Origin: Candidatus Propionivibrio dominans
GTDB taxonomy: Bacteria > Pseudomonadota > Gammaproteobacteria > Burkholderiales > Rhodocyclaceae
Assembly (NCBI GenBank): GCA_016709335.1
Contig: JADJNC010000005.1
Coordinates: forward strand, 1-64,000
Length of the DNA: 64,000 nt
Direction of reading: 5' to 3'
Under the pieces are notes generated by a model. That model did no database searches, was not told the origin of the DNA, and saw only the letters and a list, made by a program, of their open reading frames with translations. Within the stretch, counting starts at the first letter, position 1. Every line of letters begins with the position of its first letter. Position numbers and translations under genes: made by a program. Shown here piece by piece: positions 9,631 to 21,009 of the stretch.

Positions 9631-10892
9631 TTGGCCGTCACCGTGACCCGCGTTCCCGCCTGAACCTTGTCCGACGGCGACAGCACCAGGCGTTCGCCCG
9701 ACTGGAGGGCGCCGGCAATCTCGACGTTGTCGCCGATCTTGCGGCCGGGAACCACGTCGACGGCCTCGACCGTGTCATCCTTGAGCCGCAACACCAGCTT
9801 GCGGCCGTCGCGCTCGACGATCGCCCGCGGATTCACCGCCAACACTGCCTTCTGGTCGGCGTCGGTCGCAGCCTGCGAGAGGATCGTCACCTTCGCGCTC
9901 ATTTCCGGCAGGATGCGCGGGTCGAGCTTGTCAAAGCGGATCTTGGTCATCACGGTCGCCTTGGCGCGGTCGACCGTCGGCACGATGCCGACCACCGCGC
10001 CGCGAAAACGCGTGTCGGGCAGCGCGTCGAGCGTGATCTCCACCGGTTTGCCGATGGCGGCCTTGGCCAGGTTGCTCTCCGAGACATCGGCCTCGACTTC
10101 CAGCGTACTCATGTCGGCCATCGTCACCACGGCTCCCTGAGTGCCGGCGGCGCTGGAAAACGGCGTGATGATGTCGCCGACATTGGCATTCTTTACCAGC
10201 ACAACGCCGTCGAAGGGCGCGCGGATCTCCGTGTAGTCGGCATTGACCCGCTGCACGCCGACCTGCGCCGCCGATTGGGCGACCGCCGCCTGCGCGGTGG
10301 CAATCGCCGCCTGCGCCGAACCGACCGCCGCCTGCGCGACATCGGCCCGCGTTCGCACTGTATCGAGCGCCTGCGGCGAAACGAAGCCGCGGGCAACCAG
10401 CGCCTCGTTGCGCCGCAATTCCGCGGCGGCGTTGGCCTGTTCGATCCGCGCCTGGTGCAGGCTCGCCTCGGCCTGGTGGACCGCCGCTTCGGACTGGCGC
10501 TGCCCGGCCTGGGCGGCGACGATGGCGGCGCGCACGTCGCTGGCATCGAGTCGGGCGATCAGGTCGCCGGCCTTGACCACGCTGCCCTCGCGGACACGCA
10601 GTTCGAGCAGTCGCCCGGTGGCCTTGGAGGCGACCGCCGCGCGCCGCTGGGCGACAACGTAGCCGGACGCCGTCAGTTCTGCATACTGCTGCGAGGGAAA
10701 GGTCATCAGCACCGAAGTGACCTGAACCTCGGCCTTGCGCGGGATCAGGGCAAACACCCCGAGTGCTGCAATGCCAAGGGCAAGTACCAGCCACCGGCCC
10801 CAGCGACGCTTTCCTTTCGGTGACGCGGCGCTGCGGTCAATCTTTAGCCGACTCAGCGGCGTGGTGGCCGGAGTCTGTGAGGCATCGTTCAT
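9627..10892 (-). CDS. Periplasmic adaptor (HlyD/RND membrane fusion protein)
   Basis: This 421-residue membrane fusion protein has one N-terminal helix (about 33-50, WLVLALGIAALGVFALI), a lipoyl-type half (ATGRLLELRVREGSVVKAGD), an Ala/Gln-rich coiled-coil hairpin (about 130-205) and the second half (YTEIRAPFDGVVLVKNANVG), then a beta-barrel domain. Such adaptors bridge an inner-membrane ABC pump to an outer-membrane TolC-like channel. It is the first gene of the operon running to 6575. The long helical hairpin suggests contact with an outer membrane factor, which must be supplied from elsewhere, perhaps from 16044 or 42904. Confidence 0.9.
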   Translation of the reverse strand: MNDASQTPATTPLSRLKIDRSAASPKGKRRWGRWLVLALGIAALGVFALIPRKAEVQVTSVLMTFPSQQYAELTASGYVVAQRRAAVASKATGRLLELRVREGSVVKAGDLIARLDASDVRAAIVAAQAGQRQSEAAVHQAEASLHQARIEQANAAAELRRNEALVARGFVSPQALDTVRTRADVAQAAVGSAQAAIATAQAAVAQSAAQVGVQRVNADYTEIRAPFDGVVLVKNANVGDIITPFSSAAGTQGAVVTMADMSTLEVEADVSESNLAKAAIGKPVEITLDALPDTRFRGAVVGIVPTVDRAKATVMTKIRFDKLDPRILPEMSAKVTILSQAATDADQKAVLAVNPRAIVERDGRKLVLRLKDDTVEAVDVVPGRKIGDNVEIAGALQSGERLVLSPSDKVQAGTRVTVTAK

Positions 10893-11094
10893 GGTTCGGA
10901 GAGAACTGGAAAAGTGGCCGGCGCAGTATATCGCCCGTTACGCAGACCGCTTTCGGCCAGAATGGTTTCGTATCAGTCGGTGCCGGATTGCCCCAATCGC
11001 CGAAAAACGGACAAGGACAAACTGGCGGCCGGTTGGCAGGATCGTCGATCTCCGGGCGGTGCACCCGGTGCCCGGCGTCGCCCTGCTGCACCGG

Positions 11095-11360
11095 CTACCA
11101 CGCGATCGACTGTCCCCGCTGGTCGAGGAACTCTCCCGAAGATTCCGGCGGCAGCGTGTCGGTCACCGTCAGGAGCCGCCTTGCCGCCACCGTCTCGATG
11201 CTCGCCTCTGCGCCGAGGTCCGGCGGGACTGCGCTCGAGCGGGAGCAGCCGAGTACAGTGGCGAAACCTGAGGCGGCATGGAGTTGCGTCGCGAGGGCGT
11301 TACCGATCCCGCCGCTGACTCCGAAAACGATGGTGACGCCGCCCGGAGGGAACGACGCAG
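11095..11360 (-). pseudogene. N-terminal remnant of a short-chain dehydrogenase
   Basis: The minus strand encodes VTIVFGVSGGIGNALATQL, a Rossmann start with the GxxGGIG nucleotide-binding motif of short-chain dehydrogenases, and then about 50 further residues. The frame stops near 11095 with no catalytic Tyr-x-x-x-Lys, so only the N-terminal quarter survives. The rest of the stretch 10893-11381 shows no other gene. Confidence 0.5.
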
Positions 11361-11381
11361 TGCGGGATGTCGATCCGCCGC

Positions 11382-11690
11382 TCAGATTTTCTTCACCCAG
11401 GCGACGCACCAGCCCCTGGGATTGACCAGCTTTCCGTCCAGAGCGCCACAGCCCCCCCAGGGATCGGCAGGCCTACCCTGATAAAACCGGCAGTTGGCGC
11501 AATTCTGCCCGGCGGCGTAGGCCGTGAAATTCTTGCCGTGGGCCTCGCTGGCCTCGTGTTTGTACCCCAGCGAAACCGCGACCGGTTCGTATTCCTCAAG
11601 TCGTGTCGCCTTGGCCGATGCGACGCGGGCCAGGGTCAACGTCAGCGCGGCGGCGGGAAGTGCATGGAGAAAGTCGCGTCGAGTGGTCAT
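11382..11690 (-). CDS. High-potential iron-sulfur protein with Tat signal
   Basis: The start at 11690 is fixed by AGGAG six bases upstream. The 102-residue product begins MTTRRDFLHALPAAALTLTL, a twin-arginine signal (RRDF) with cleavage near AxA at about residue 26. The mature part has four cysteines in the HiPIP order: CANC (two), WGGC and GWC, as needed for one [4Fe-4S] cluster. HiPIPs are small periplasmic electron carriers, classically feeding photosynthetic reaction centres but also used in respiration. The gene stands alone, transcribed away from the BON lipoprotein terminator. Confidence 0.9.
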   Translation of the reverse strand: MTTRRDFLHALPAAALTLTLARVASAKATRLEEYEPVAVSLGYKHEASEAHGKNFTAYAAGQNCANCRFYQGRPADPWGGCGALDGKLVNPRGWCVAWVKKI

Positions 11691-11802
11691 GATTGCTCCT
11701 TTCGGTTGGGGAGCGATTCCGGGGCATGAACTGATGCATTCCCGAATCCTCGGGGCTGGCAGGGTCATTCGAAAGATCCGGCAGCGTCGTTGCCGAGGAA
11801 CA

Positions 11803-11850
11803 AAAAAACTCCGCAGGCATTGCCGGGCGCCAGCCCGGCAATGCCTGCGG
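11803..11850 (-). terminator. Rho-independent terminator of the BON lipoprotein gene
   Basis: An 18-bp perfect inverted repeat (11811-11828 and 11833-11850) with a 4-base loop is followed, on the minus strand, by a run of seven T. It lies 12 bp after the BON gene stop. The stem is unusually long and perfect. Confidence 0.9.
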
Positions 11851-11861
11851 CAATCCGCCGG

Positions 11862-12176
11862 TTATTTCATTCGCATGTCGTTGCGGACGGATGTCACGCC
11901 ACGCACGCCGCGTGTCAATTCAACAGCCTTGCTGGCCGCAGCCTGCGAACTGACAAAACCGCTCAGTTGGACCACGCCCTTGAAGGTCTCGACGTTAATC
12001 TCGGCCGATTTCAGAGTGGGTTCGTTGAAAATTGCCGCCTTCACCTTGGTGGTGATGACGGTGTCGTCAACGTACTCGCCGGTCCCTTCCTGCTTTGTGG
12101 TGGAGGCACAACCCACGACGGACACCAGCGTGACAGCCAGAAAAAGCGCGGAAAGATAATTCATAAGTTGCTTCAT
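11862..12176 (-). CDS. BON-domain lipoprotein
   Basis: The 104-residue product has a lipoprotein signal with lipobox SVVGC (Cys23) and one BON domain (about 38-104, VQLSGFVSSQAAASKAVEL). BON domains are periplasmic or outer-membrane modules linked to envelope stress and phospholipid contact. Its domain is close to that of the collagen-like BON protein at 61275 (LSGFV-SQA-A-KA-E), so the two are paralogues. A palindromic site at 12335-12352, oriented toward this gene, has TATCCT at the expected -10 position (12309-12314). A strong terminator follows, so it is a single-gene unit. Confidence 0.88.
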   Translation of the reverse strand: MKQLMNYLSALFLAVTLVSVVGCASTTKQEGTGEYVDDTVITTKVKAAIFNEPTLKSAEINVETFKGVVQLSGFVSSQAAASKAVELTRGVRGVTSVRNDMRMK

Positions 12177-12334
12177 GGTGAGATCTCCAAATATGGGAAA
12201 AAGATGACTTCTTGACCTGGTTCCGGCTCATGACGGTTGCGCAAGCTTCCGGCCCGCGAAGCGAGTCAGGCGGCCAGCAAACGGCATGGTTGTCGAAACC
12301 TCGGATCAAGGATAGCAACGCCCGGCGGTGCGGT

Positions 12335-12352
12335 CGGTACGCTAGCGCACAT
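12335..12352 (-). promoter_or_regulatory. Stress palindrome copy 1, toward the BON lipoprotein gene
   Basis: CGGTACG-CTAG-CGCACAT matches the window-wide consensus with two mismatches in one arm. On the minus strand it reads TATGTGCG first, the upstream half. TATCCT at 12309-12314 lies 32 bp from its centre, where a class II Crp-type -10 box should be. Confidence 0.6.
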
Positions 12353-12428
12353 AGCGCGGACGGCATCGGCCAATCTTGGCCGCAGAAGGGACAGACCGTT
12401 CAACCGTATACCGGTCGAGGGGAATGCT

Positions 12429-12446
12429 CTGTGCGCCAACGCACAG
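12429..12446 (+). promoter_or_regulatory. Stress palindrome copy 2, toward macA
   Basis: CTGTGCG-CCAA-CGCACAG is a perfect inverted repeat with 7-bp arms. GATAAT at 12466-12471 sits one base off the expected -10 spacing on the plus strand. The macA start is 280 bp downstream, leaving a long leader in which I find no gene (12480-12724). Confidence 0.6.
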
Positions 12447-12724
12447 CGCGTTGTGCGTGGATGTCGATAATAGAATCAGCGCCTGACCGCCGTCGGCAAG
12501 AGGCCAGCGGCCTTTGCTTTTCAGTCGCTCTGGCGTGCTTAACGAGTTTGCAGCTTGCTCGGCATGCTTTCGTGCGCGATGGATTTTTGGATCAAATCGT
12601 GGGCCAGCCAATGAACCAGCCAAAGCGTCATGGAGGAAATTTTTGTCGCGCCTTGTTGAATGTACGACTCCCGGTCGAGGCCTGTAGCCCAGGCGTTCGT
12701 CGCGGAGCACGCGGATAGCACGCA

Positions 12725-14037
12725 ATGACTTCAGGTATCGAAACGTCTGCAAGTGTGCGGCAACAGGTTTCGGTTGCAGGCCCGGCCCCGTCACGCCTGT
12801 CTCGCATCGGCCGACCGGTGCTGATTGTTGCTGTGTTCGCGATGCTGGCGGGCGGCGGGTACTACGGCTGGCGAACATGGTTTGCGGCAACGGATCCGGC
12901 CGAGAGCATGCTCACGGCGGCGGCCTCGCGGGGCAATCTGGAGGACACGGTAACGGCAACCGGTACGCTGCAGCCCAAGGAGTTCGTGGACGTCGGCACA
13001 CAGGTCTCCGGACAACTGAAGAAGCTGCACGTCGAAATTGGGGATGTCGTCAAAAAGGGACAACTGCTGGCCGAGATCGATCCGTCGGTCTACCAGGCGA
13101 AGGTTGATGGCGATCGCGCGCAGTTGCTCAACCTGCAGGCGCAGCTTGCCGACAAGCAGGCACAGCTCGTGCTGGCAGATCTGCAACTTGCTCGGCAGCA
13201 GAACCTGACGCGCGACGATGCGACAACGGCCGATGCGCTGCAAAGCGCCGATGCAGTACGAAAATCGGCGCTGGCCCAGGTCAACGCGGTAAAGGCCCAG
13301 ATCCAGCAGACCGGCTCCACCCTGCGTGGTGACGAGGCGAATCTTGGCTACACCAAGATCTATGCGCCGATTGCGGGAACCGTCGTGTCACAGGCTGCCA
13401 GGCAGGGCCAGACGCTGAACGCCAACCAGCAGGCGCCTATCGTGATGCGCATCGCGGACTTGTCAACGATGACGGTGCAGGCTCAGGTTTCGGAGGCCGA
13501 CGTACCCAAGCTGCATGTCGGCATGGACGTCTACTTCACCACGCTGGGTGGGGACAGCCGGCGCTTCCACGGCAAGCTGCGGCAGATCCCGCCGACGCCG
13601 ACCGTGGTTAACAACGTCGTTCTCTACGACGCTTTGTTCGACGTGGCGAACCCCGACCAGGCGCTGATGACGCAGATGACCGCCCAGGTGTTTTTCGTCG
13701 CGTCGAGCGCCACGGACGCGGTGCTGGTGCCGCTTCCCGCGCTGCATCCGGCGGCGACGCCGGAAGGCCGCAAGCGCGGTGGCCGCAGCGCCACCGGCAG
13801 TGACCCGCGCAATCAGTTTGCCAGTGGACGCGCTCTGGTCAGTGTCGTCGGTGCCGATGGCAAGGTCGTGGAGCGGGAAGTGAAGGTCGGTGTGATGAAC
13901 CGCGTTTCGGCGCAGATCGTCGAGGGCCTCAGTCCCGGCGAACAGGTCGTGGTAGGAACCAGGGCAACCGCTCCGGTTGCGCGTGCGCAGACCGGCAGTT
14001 CGCTCACGCCGAACGCGGCGCCATCGGGCGGTCGTCC

Positions 14038-14041
<4 letters not shown>
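12725..14041 (+). CDS. macA: MacA-type periplasmic adaptor
   Basis: This 438-residue membrane fusion protein has one N-terminal helix (about 29-47), a lipoyl half with [20 protein letters not shown], a coiled-coil hairpin (about 110-190) and the matching half [20 protein letters not shown], followed by beta-barrel and membrane-proximal domains. It fits MacA, which stimulates the MacB ATPase and contacts TolC. The downstream gene starts at a GTG overlapping this gene's stop, and the third gene is an outer membrane factor, so the whole tripartite pump is encoded together. MacAB-type pumps export macrolides, peptides, siderophores or haem precursors; the substrate here is not determined. Confidence 0.88.
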
Positions 14042-16043
<2,002 letters not shown>

Positions 16044-16044
<1 letters not shown>

Positions 16045-17456
16045 TGCAAGGACTCGCCAGGCTGGTGGTTCCAATCCTTATGCTGCTGTTTGGCGGATGT
16101 GCCGTCACCGGCAATCCGCCGGCACCTGCGCCCGAGATGCCACGGGCCTTTGCCGAGTCGGCTGGCTCCGACGCCGCTGTGCCGGCCGCGGACTGGTGGG
16201 GCGCCTTCGGTTCGCCCGAGCTTTCCTCGCTGATTGCCGCTGCCGAGGCCGCCAATCCCGATCTGGCCATTGCAGCGGAGCGCGTGCGTCAGGCCGAAGC
16301 TCAGGTCCGGATTGCGGACGCGACACTTTTTCCGGTCCTGGACCTCCGCGCCGGCACGTCGCGCTTCAAGACACGCGTGGATGGCGGTAAATGGGAGACC
16401 AGGGATGCGAGCAGTGTCACGCTCGGCGCGAGCTACGAGATCGATCTATGGGGACGAAACGCCTCCGGTGCGCGTTCCGCCGAGGCAGACCTCCGCGCCA
16501 GTCGCTTCGACGAGGAGACCGTCAGGCTGACGCTGGTCGCGGGCGTTGCCGAGGCCTATTTCCAGGTCTTGTCGCTGCGCGGCCGCCTGGCGGTTGCACG
16601 TGAAAACCTGGACATCGCCCAGCGCGTGCTCAAGGTTGTGGAATCGCGCGTCCGCAACGGCGCTGCTTCGTCGCTCGACCTCGCGCGACAGCAGGGAGGG
16701 GTTCTTACGATACAGGCCGCTCTTCTGCCGCTTGAACTGCAGGAACGCCAGACGCTGTTCGCGCTTGCAATCCTGCTCGGACGAGCGCCGGAAGGGTTCG
16801 ACGCTGCGGCCTCGGCTGTCACCGGTCTGAGCGTGCCACGCGTTGCCCCTGGACTGCCTTCGCTGTTGCTCGTACGACGCCCCGATCTTGCCAGCGCCGA
16901 GGCGCAACTTGCCGCCGCGAATGCCAATGTTGCCGCGGCACGCGCAGCGTTGCTGCCGGGCATCTCGCTCACCGGTTCGGCAGGACTCGCGAGCGATGTA
17001 CTGATCAATTTCCTCAGCGCGCCCGCCGCGGCATTGGCGATCGGCGCTTCGCTGTTGCAGCCGATTTTCGATGGCGGCCGTCTGCGGGGACAGGTGGATG
17101 TGGCTACGTCGCGCGAGCGTGAATTGGTGGAAACCTACCGCAAGGCAGTCCTTGCCGCGCTGGCGGATGTGGAAAGCGCACTGGCCGCAGGGGCGCGCAC
17201 GGCAGCACAGGAACTGCTTCAGGAACAGGTCGTGGAACAGGCGCGCGTGGCGCTGAGGCTCGCGGGAATTCGCTACCGTGAGGGTGCGGACGACCTGTTG
17301 ACGATCCTTGACGCGCAGCGCACGCTGTTTCAGGCGCAAGATCAACTCGCGCAGATTCGGCTGGCGCGCTTACAGGCGTCGGTTGGTCTGTTCAAGGCGC
17401 TTGGCGGGTCATCGGAAATGCCGGAAGGACGAAATCCATCCGCTTCCGGCAGGTAG
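16044..17456 (+). CDS. Outer membrane factor lipoprotein, NodT/TolC family
   Basis: The 470-residue product has a lipobox (LLFGGC, Cys near 20) and the duplicated outer-membrane-efflux repeat, with [12 protein letters not shown] and ASYEIDLWG in the first half and [15 protein letters not shown] and [13 protein letters not shown] in the second. NodT-type factors form trimeric channels anchored by lipid. The ATG at 16044 overlaps the macB stop, so macA, macB and this channel form one tripartite pump. Together they span inner membrane, periplasm and outer membrane. Confidence 0.92.
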
Positions 17457-17471
17457 GCGCGAGGCCCTGGC

Positions 17472-17681
17472 TCAGTAGCGGCGAGGATCGTTCGGGCGGT
17501 GGTCCTCGCGATTGCGAACGCCATCGCCATCGCGGTCGCGATCAGCTTGATTGGGAATCCCATCGCGATCACGGTCGCGATCTCCACGATACGCCCGAGT
17601 ATCCGCGCTGGGAACCTCGTAGGCAACGCAGCCGGACAACATAACGCCGGCAGCGGCCAGCAAAACGGCAATCTTCTTCAT
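17472..17681 (-). CDS. Small lipoprotein with Asp-rich calcium-binding-like repeats
   Basis: This 69-residue protein begins MKKIAVLLAAAGVMLSGC, a clear lipobox. The rest is dominated by DRDRDGIPN and DRDGDGVRN, which resemble thrombospondin type 3 repeats (DxDxDG loops that bind calcium). A paralogue with the same plan and the same ending (RPNDP) lies at 50598. Function is unknown. A surface lipoprotein that binds divalent cations is a reasonable inference. It is convergent with the outer membrane factor gene and 16 bp from it. Confidence 0.8.
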   Translation of the reverse strand: MKKIAVLLAAAGVMLSGCVAYEVPSADTRAYRGDRDRDRDGIPNQADRDRDGDGVRNREDHRPNDPRRY

Positions 17682-17893
17682 TTCTTCTCCTGAACAGAAC
17701 GACTCAATGCGATATGCATGGAGCCAGGGTCAGTCCGCTCCATTGTGCGCACACCATGCGTTGCTTTGCTTCCCGCGAAACGCCGGGAAGTCAGGAGTTC
17801 CGCAGCCTGGCGGCAGACCGGCGCCAGGCGGATGTCTGGTGATATCAGTACTCGCAACCCATGGGCGGGGCATCGCCGCGCACGACTTCCGAC

Positions 17894-18118
17894 TCACGAA
17901 AGGTGCTCCGGCGGGCTTTCGCGGTGGAGGTCTTCAAAGCGCTTAATCTGCTGCTCGGCTTCGTCGGTCGTGACGCCGTAAGCCTCCTGTATCTTGCCGG
18001 CCAGCTCGATGCGCTGGCCGGCAATCGCGTCGAGCTGATCGTCGCTAAGCTTGCCCCATTGTGCTTTTACCTTGCCCTTGAACTGCTTCCAGTTGCCTTC
18101 GGCGAAATTCCAGTTCAT
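17894..18118 (-). CDS. CsbD family general stress protein
   Basis: The start at 18118 is chosen for AAGGA upstream and because MNWNFAEGNWKQFKGKVKAQ is the standard CsbD beginning. The 74-residue protein is small, charged and soluble, with the second conserved block GKIQEAYGVTTDEAEQQIKRF. CsbD proteins are abundant under stress in many bacteria, with no known biochemical activity. A palindrome at 18301-18318 oriented this way has CATATT at 18275-18280, at the predicted -10 spacing, so stress-linked expression from that site is inferred. Confidence 0.9.
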   Translation of the reverse strand: MNWNFAEGNWKQFKGKVKAQWGKLSDDQLDAIAGQRIELAGKIQEAYGVTTDEAEQQIKRFEDLHRESPPEHLS

Positions 18119-18300
18119 GTCATGTTCCTTGGTTGTCTTGCTGTTGCAGATGCCGGCAGCGGACTTGCCGGGACAGCGCGGTGATGCTTGCTGCTGGACA
18201 GTGGCTGATGCGTGTGCCAAAGCCGGGTTCGGGCGCGTTGAATCCGCAAGCCGGAAACGCTGCAACGATGGGTCAATATGGCGCGCCAGCGTGCCGGGGT

Positions 18301-18318
18301 CTGTGCGGACCCGCACAT
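18301..18318 (-). promoter_or_regulatory. Stress palindrome copy 3, toward the CsbD gene
   Basis: CTGTGCG-GACC-CGCACAT has one mismatch between its arms. On the minus strand it reads CTATGTGCG, the upstream half, and ends CGCACAGAC. CATATT at 18275-18280 lies 32 bp from the centre. Confidence 0.65.
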
Positions 18319-18336
18319 AGTCCAAACATTCGGCTT

Positions 18337-18354
18337 GCGTGCGCCATCGCACAG
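18337..18354 (+). promoter_or_regulatory. Stress palindrome copy 4, toward the FecR/DUF6600 gene
   Basis: GCGTGCG-CCAT-CGCACAG has a perfect downstream half (CGCACAGAC) and two mismatches upstream. TAGGGT at 18375-18380 is at the predicted -10 spacing and keeps the key T, A and T. It is divergent from copy 3, 36 bp away. Confidence 0.55.
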
Positions 18355-18404
18355 ACGACCAGGACAGCGCGGGCTAGGGTGGTCGATCTTTGAAAGGAAT
18401 CGTC

Positions 18405-20609
18405 ATGCGCGCTCAAGCTTTCATTCGGGGTTTCGCCTTCCTGGCGGGTCTCGCCATGCTGGCTTTCAGCGGCTGGGCGAGCGCCGATCCTCCGTCACGC
18501 GTCGGGCGTCTGGGTTACATGACCAGCGCTGTCAGCTTTTCGCCGGCTGGCGAGAGCGACTGGGTAGAGGCAACGATCAATCGTCCCCTGACCACGGGCG
18601 ATCGCCTTTGGACGGATACGCGTGGTCGGGCTGAAATCCAGCTCGGGGGCGCCATGGTTCGCCTGCACGCAGATACCGGCGTGTCGGTTCTGAACCTCGA
18701 CGACCGGATCGCCCAACTGCAATTGACGCAGGGCACGTTGAACGTTCGCGTGCGCCGCCTGGCCCCTGGGCAGGTGTTCGAGGTCGATACGCCGAATCTC
18801 GCCTTTACCCTGCGGGAGCCCGGCGAATACCGGATCGAGGTGGATCCGGACGGCAATGCGACGACGATCATCGTGCGCAAGGGCAAGGGCGAGGCCTACG
18901 GTGACGGCGCAGCGTATGCGCTGGATTCGCGGCAAGCGCATCGCTTCACGGGCACAGGCTTGCGTGAGTACGAGTATGTCGATACGCCGCGCCTCGACGA
19001 ATTCGACCGCTGGTCGACTGGCCGCGACCGTGCTTATGACAACTCCGGCTCTGCCCGCTATGTATCGCCCGACGTGGTCGGTTACGAGGATCTCGATGCG
19101 CACGGCACCTGGCGCGAGGACCCCGGCTATGGCAACGTGTGGACGCCGAACCGGGTCGCCGCCGGCTGGGCGCCTTACCGCGATGGGCATTGGACGTGGA
19201 TAGACCCCTGGGGCTGGACATGGGTGGATGACGCGCCCTGGGGCTTTGCCGTGTCCCACTACGGTCGTTGGGCGAATGTCCGCGGAACCTGGGGATGGGT
19301 ACCGGGCCCGGTGCGCACCCGGGCCTACTATGCCCCGGCACTGGTGGCCTTCGTCGGCGGCGACAACTTTCAGCTTTCGATTTCCAGCGGCAGCGTCGGT
19401 GGTGTCGCGTGGTTTCCGCTCGCGCCGCGCGAGGTTTATCGGCCCTCGTATGCGGTCAGCCGCGGGTATTACGAGAAGCTCAACCGCAGCAACACGGTGA
19501 TCAACAACACCGTCATCAACAACACTTACAACAACACGAACATAACGAACGTCGTATATGCCAACCGGCAAGTGCCGGGAGCCGTCATCGCCGTGCCAAA
19601 GGCAGCATTTGTGCAGTCGCAGCCGGTGTCCAGGGCAAGGGTTCCGCTATCGCGGGCGACCATTGCCAGTGTGCCGGTAGCCGCCATCGCGCCGGTCGCG
19701 CCCACTGGCAGAAGCATGCACGGGGCGGGCGCGGCAGGCGGCAAGCAGCCGCCTGCGCGCGTCTTCGAGCGGCCTGTCATGGGCCGCGAACCGCCCGCCG
19801 CACACGTCGGCTTCGCGGCGCAACAGCCGCAACTGGCCGCGAAGCCGGGACACCCGCTCGACGACGCCGCACGCAAGGAATTGAAGCCGGCTGCCGTGGT
19901 GCCGGTCCCCGTCGTCAAGGTAGTGGCGCAGAAACAGGAAGCTGCGCCGATCATCCGTCCGCCCCCGATGGCACCCGATCCCAGGCCGGGCGCTGCGCGC
20001 GGAAAACCCGATGAGCGCAAGGTTCAGCCGATGCCGGTGATTGCCGGCCCACCCGGAGCAGCCATGCAAGGCGCTGCGCCGTCGGCCGCGAAGTCCCATG
20101 CGCCGGCAGCACCGTTGCCTGAAGAACGCAGAAAGTCCGAGCAAGGCGCCAGGGAAGGACAGCGCGGACAAGCCGCCGCGCCGCCGGGACCGCCGCCGGT
20201 CAAGAGCCCCGCTCCAGTGGCTCACCAACGAGTCGTCGCACCGTCGGCGCCCGTTGCGCAACCACCAGAGCAACGCGCAAAGCCCGAGCAACGTGGCCAC
20301 GACCAGCCTGGCAAGGGCGACCAGCGCGGACCACCCGCCGCCGCGTCGCAGGCGCCTCATCAGGGGCAAGCTGCGGTGCAGTCGAAGGCAGTTCCGTTGC
20401 CTCCAGTCGCCGCGTCCGCCCCGGTAGCGGCGCAACCGCCTGTTGCCGCGCCGAAGACATTGCCGCCTGACCTCCACACTCCGAGAGGGGCGGAGCCGCC
20501 TGAACAAAAGTTCAGGCCCAGTGCGGACAAACAGAAGGACAGGAAAGACGAGCAAGATGACAGCAATCCGCAAAAGCGCGGAGACGAAAGCCGCAGTCGA
20601 AAGGATTAG
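18405..20609 (+). CDS. FecR-domain / DUF6600 exported protein with long Pro-Ala-Gln tail
   Basis: The ATG at 18405 has AAAGGA in front. A signal peptide (about 1-28, ending ASA) leads into a FecR-like domain (about 45-175, with LWTDTRGRAEIQLGGAMVRL). A Trp/Tyr-rich segment (about 220-330) with repeated WTWIDPWGWTWVDDAPWGFA and HYGRW follows, as in DUF6600 proteins. An Asn-rich stretch (about 365-385) precedes a tail of roughly 350 residues rich in Pro, Ala, Gln and Lys. The protein is probably periplasmic or surface-exposed and structural, not enzymatic. Stress palindrome copy 4 lies upstream. The tail is low-complexity and may vary between strains. Confidence 0.8.
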   Translation: MRAQAFIRGFAFLAGLAMLAFSGWASADPPSRVGRLGYMTSAVSFSPAGESDWVEATINRPLTTGDRLWTDTRGRAEIQLGGAMVRLHADTGVSVLNLDDRIAQLQLTQGTLNVRVRRLAPGQVFEVDTPNLAFTLREPGEYRIEVDPDGNATTIIVRKGKGEAYGDGAAYALDSRQAHRFTGTGLREYEYVDTPRLDEFDRWSTGRDRAYDNSGSARYVSPDVVGYEDLDAHGTWREDPGYGNVWTPNRVAAGWAPYRDGHWTWIDPWGWTWVDDAPWGFAVSHYGRWANVRGTWGWVPGPVRTRAYYAPALVAFVGGDNFQLSISSGSVGGVAWFPLAPREVYRPSYAVSRGYYEKLNRSNTVINNTVINNTYNNTNITNVVYANRQVPGAVIAVPKAAFVQSQPVSRARVPLSRATIASVPVAAIAPVAPTGRSMHGAGAAGGKQPPARVFERPVMGREPPAAHVGFAAQQPQLAAKPGHPLDDAARKELKPAAVVPVPVVKVVAQKQEAAPIIRPPPMAPDPRPGAARGKPDERKVQPMPVIAGPPGAAMQGAAPSAAKSHAPAAPLPEERRKSEQGAREGQRGQAAAPPGPPPVKSPAPVAHQRVVAPSAPVAQPPEQRAKPEQRGHDQPGKGDQRGPPAAASQAPHQGQAAVQSKAVPLPPVAASAPVAAQPPVAAPKTLPPDLHTPRGAEPPEQKFRPSADKQKDRKDEQDDSNPQKRGDESRSRKD

Positions 20610-21009
20610 TGCGTCGCCGGGGGGGAGGCCAACACGACCGTCGATTCCGGTTTGCGCGGCGACGCGAAACCGAGGTGTCGCGACCGTTATGACATTGTAG
20701 ATTTAATGCGTGCCTGTACCAAGCTGGAATAGGCATCGGCTAACATTTCACGGCTCTGGATTGGGTCGTTCGCAGACTAGCGACAGGCTGCACCGAACCT
20801 TCGCCAGTTCAATCGAGCCGGCCTGACTGTAGGGCGATTCCTACAGATTGCGTCTCACCCGCTTACCGAAAGTCACGCTCCCCGCTGATATCGCCCGGAA
20901 TTCGATCGGAGCAGTATCAAAATCGACGTGTGCTGCGGGCCGCTGCGCTGGCCGGCAGCACACTGAACGATGATCGCAGTGCTGCCGGAGACAGGTCGAC
21001 TCCTACGCC
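20610..21009. other. 400-bp intergenic region with a palindrome
   Basis: No gene is visible. CTGTAGG-GCGATT-CCTACAG at 20827-20846 is a perfect 7-bp inverted repeat with a 6-base spacer, the size of a dimeric regulator site. An imperfect hairpin (CGGTTTGCG against CGCGAAACCG, near 20647-20672) may end the preceding transcript but lacks a T run. Confidence 0.45.

Noticed and set aside
7750..9663. A 637-codon open frame on the plus strand
   Set aside because: It lies opposite the permease and ATPase genes of the first efflux operon; the product is low in hydrophobic segments, rich in Gln, Arg, Asp and His, and matches no family.
18495..19571. A 358-codon minus-strand frame
   Set aside because: It is antisense to the FecR/DUF6600 gene, which has a signal peptide, known domains and a good ribosome site.
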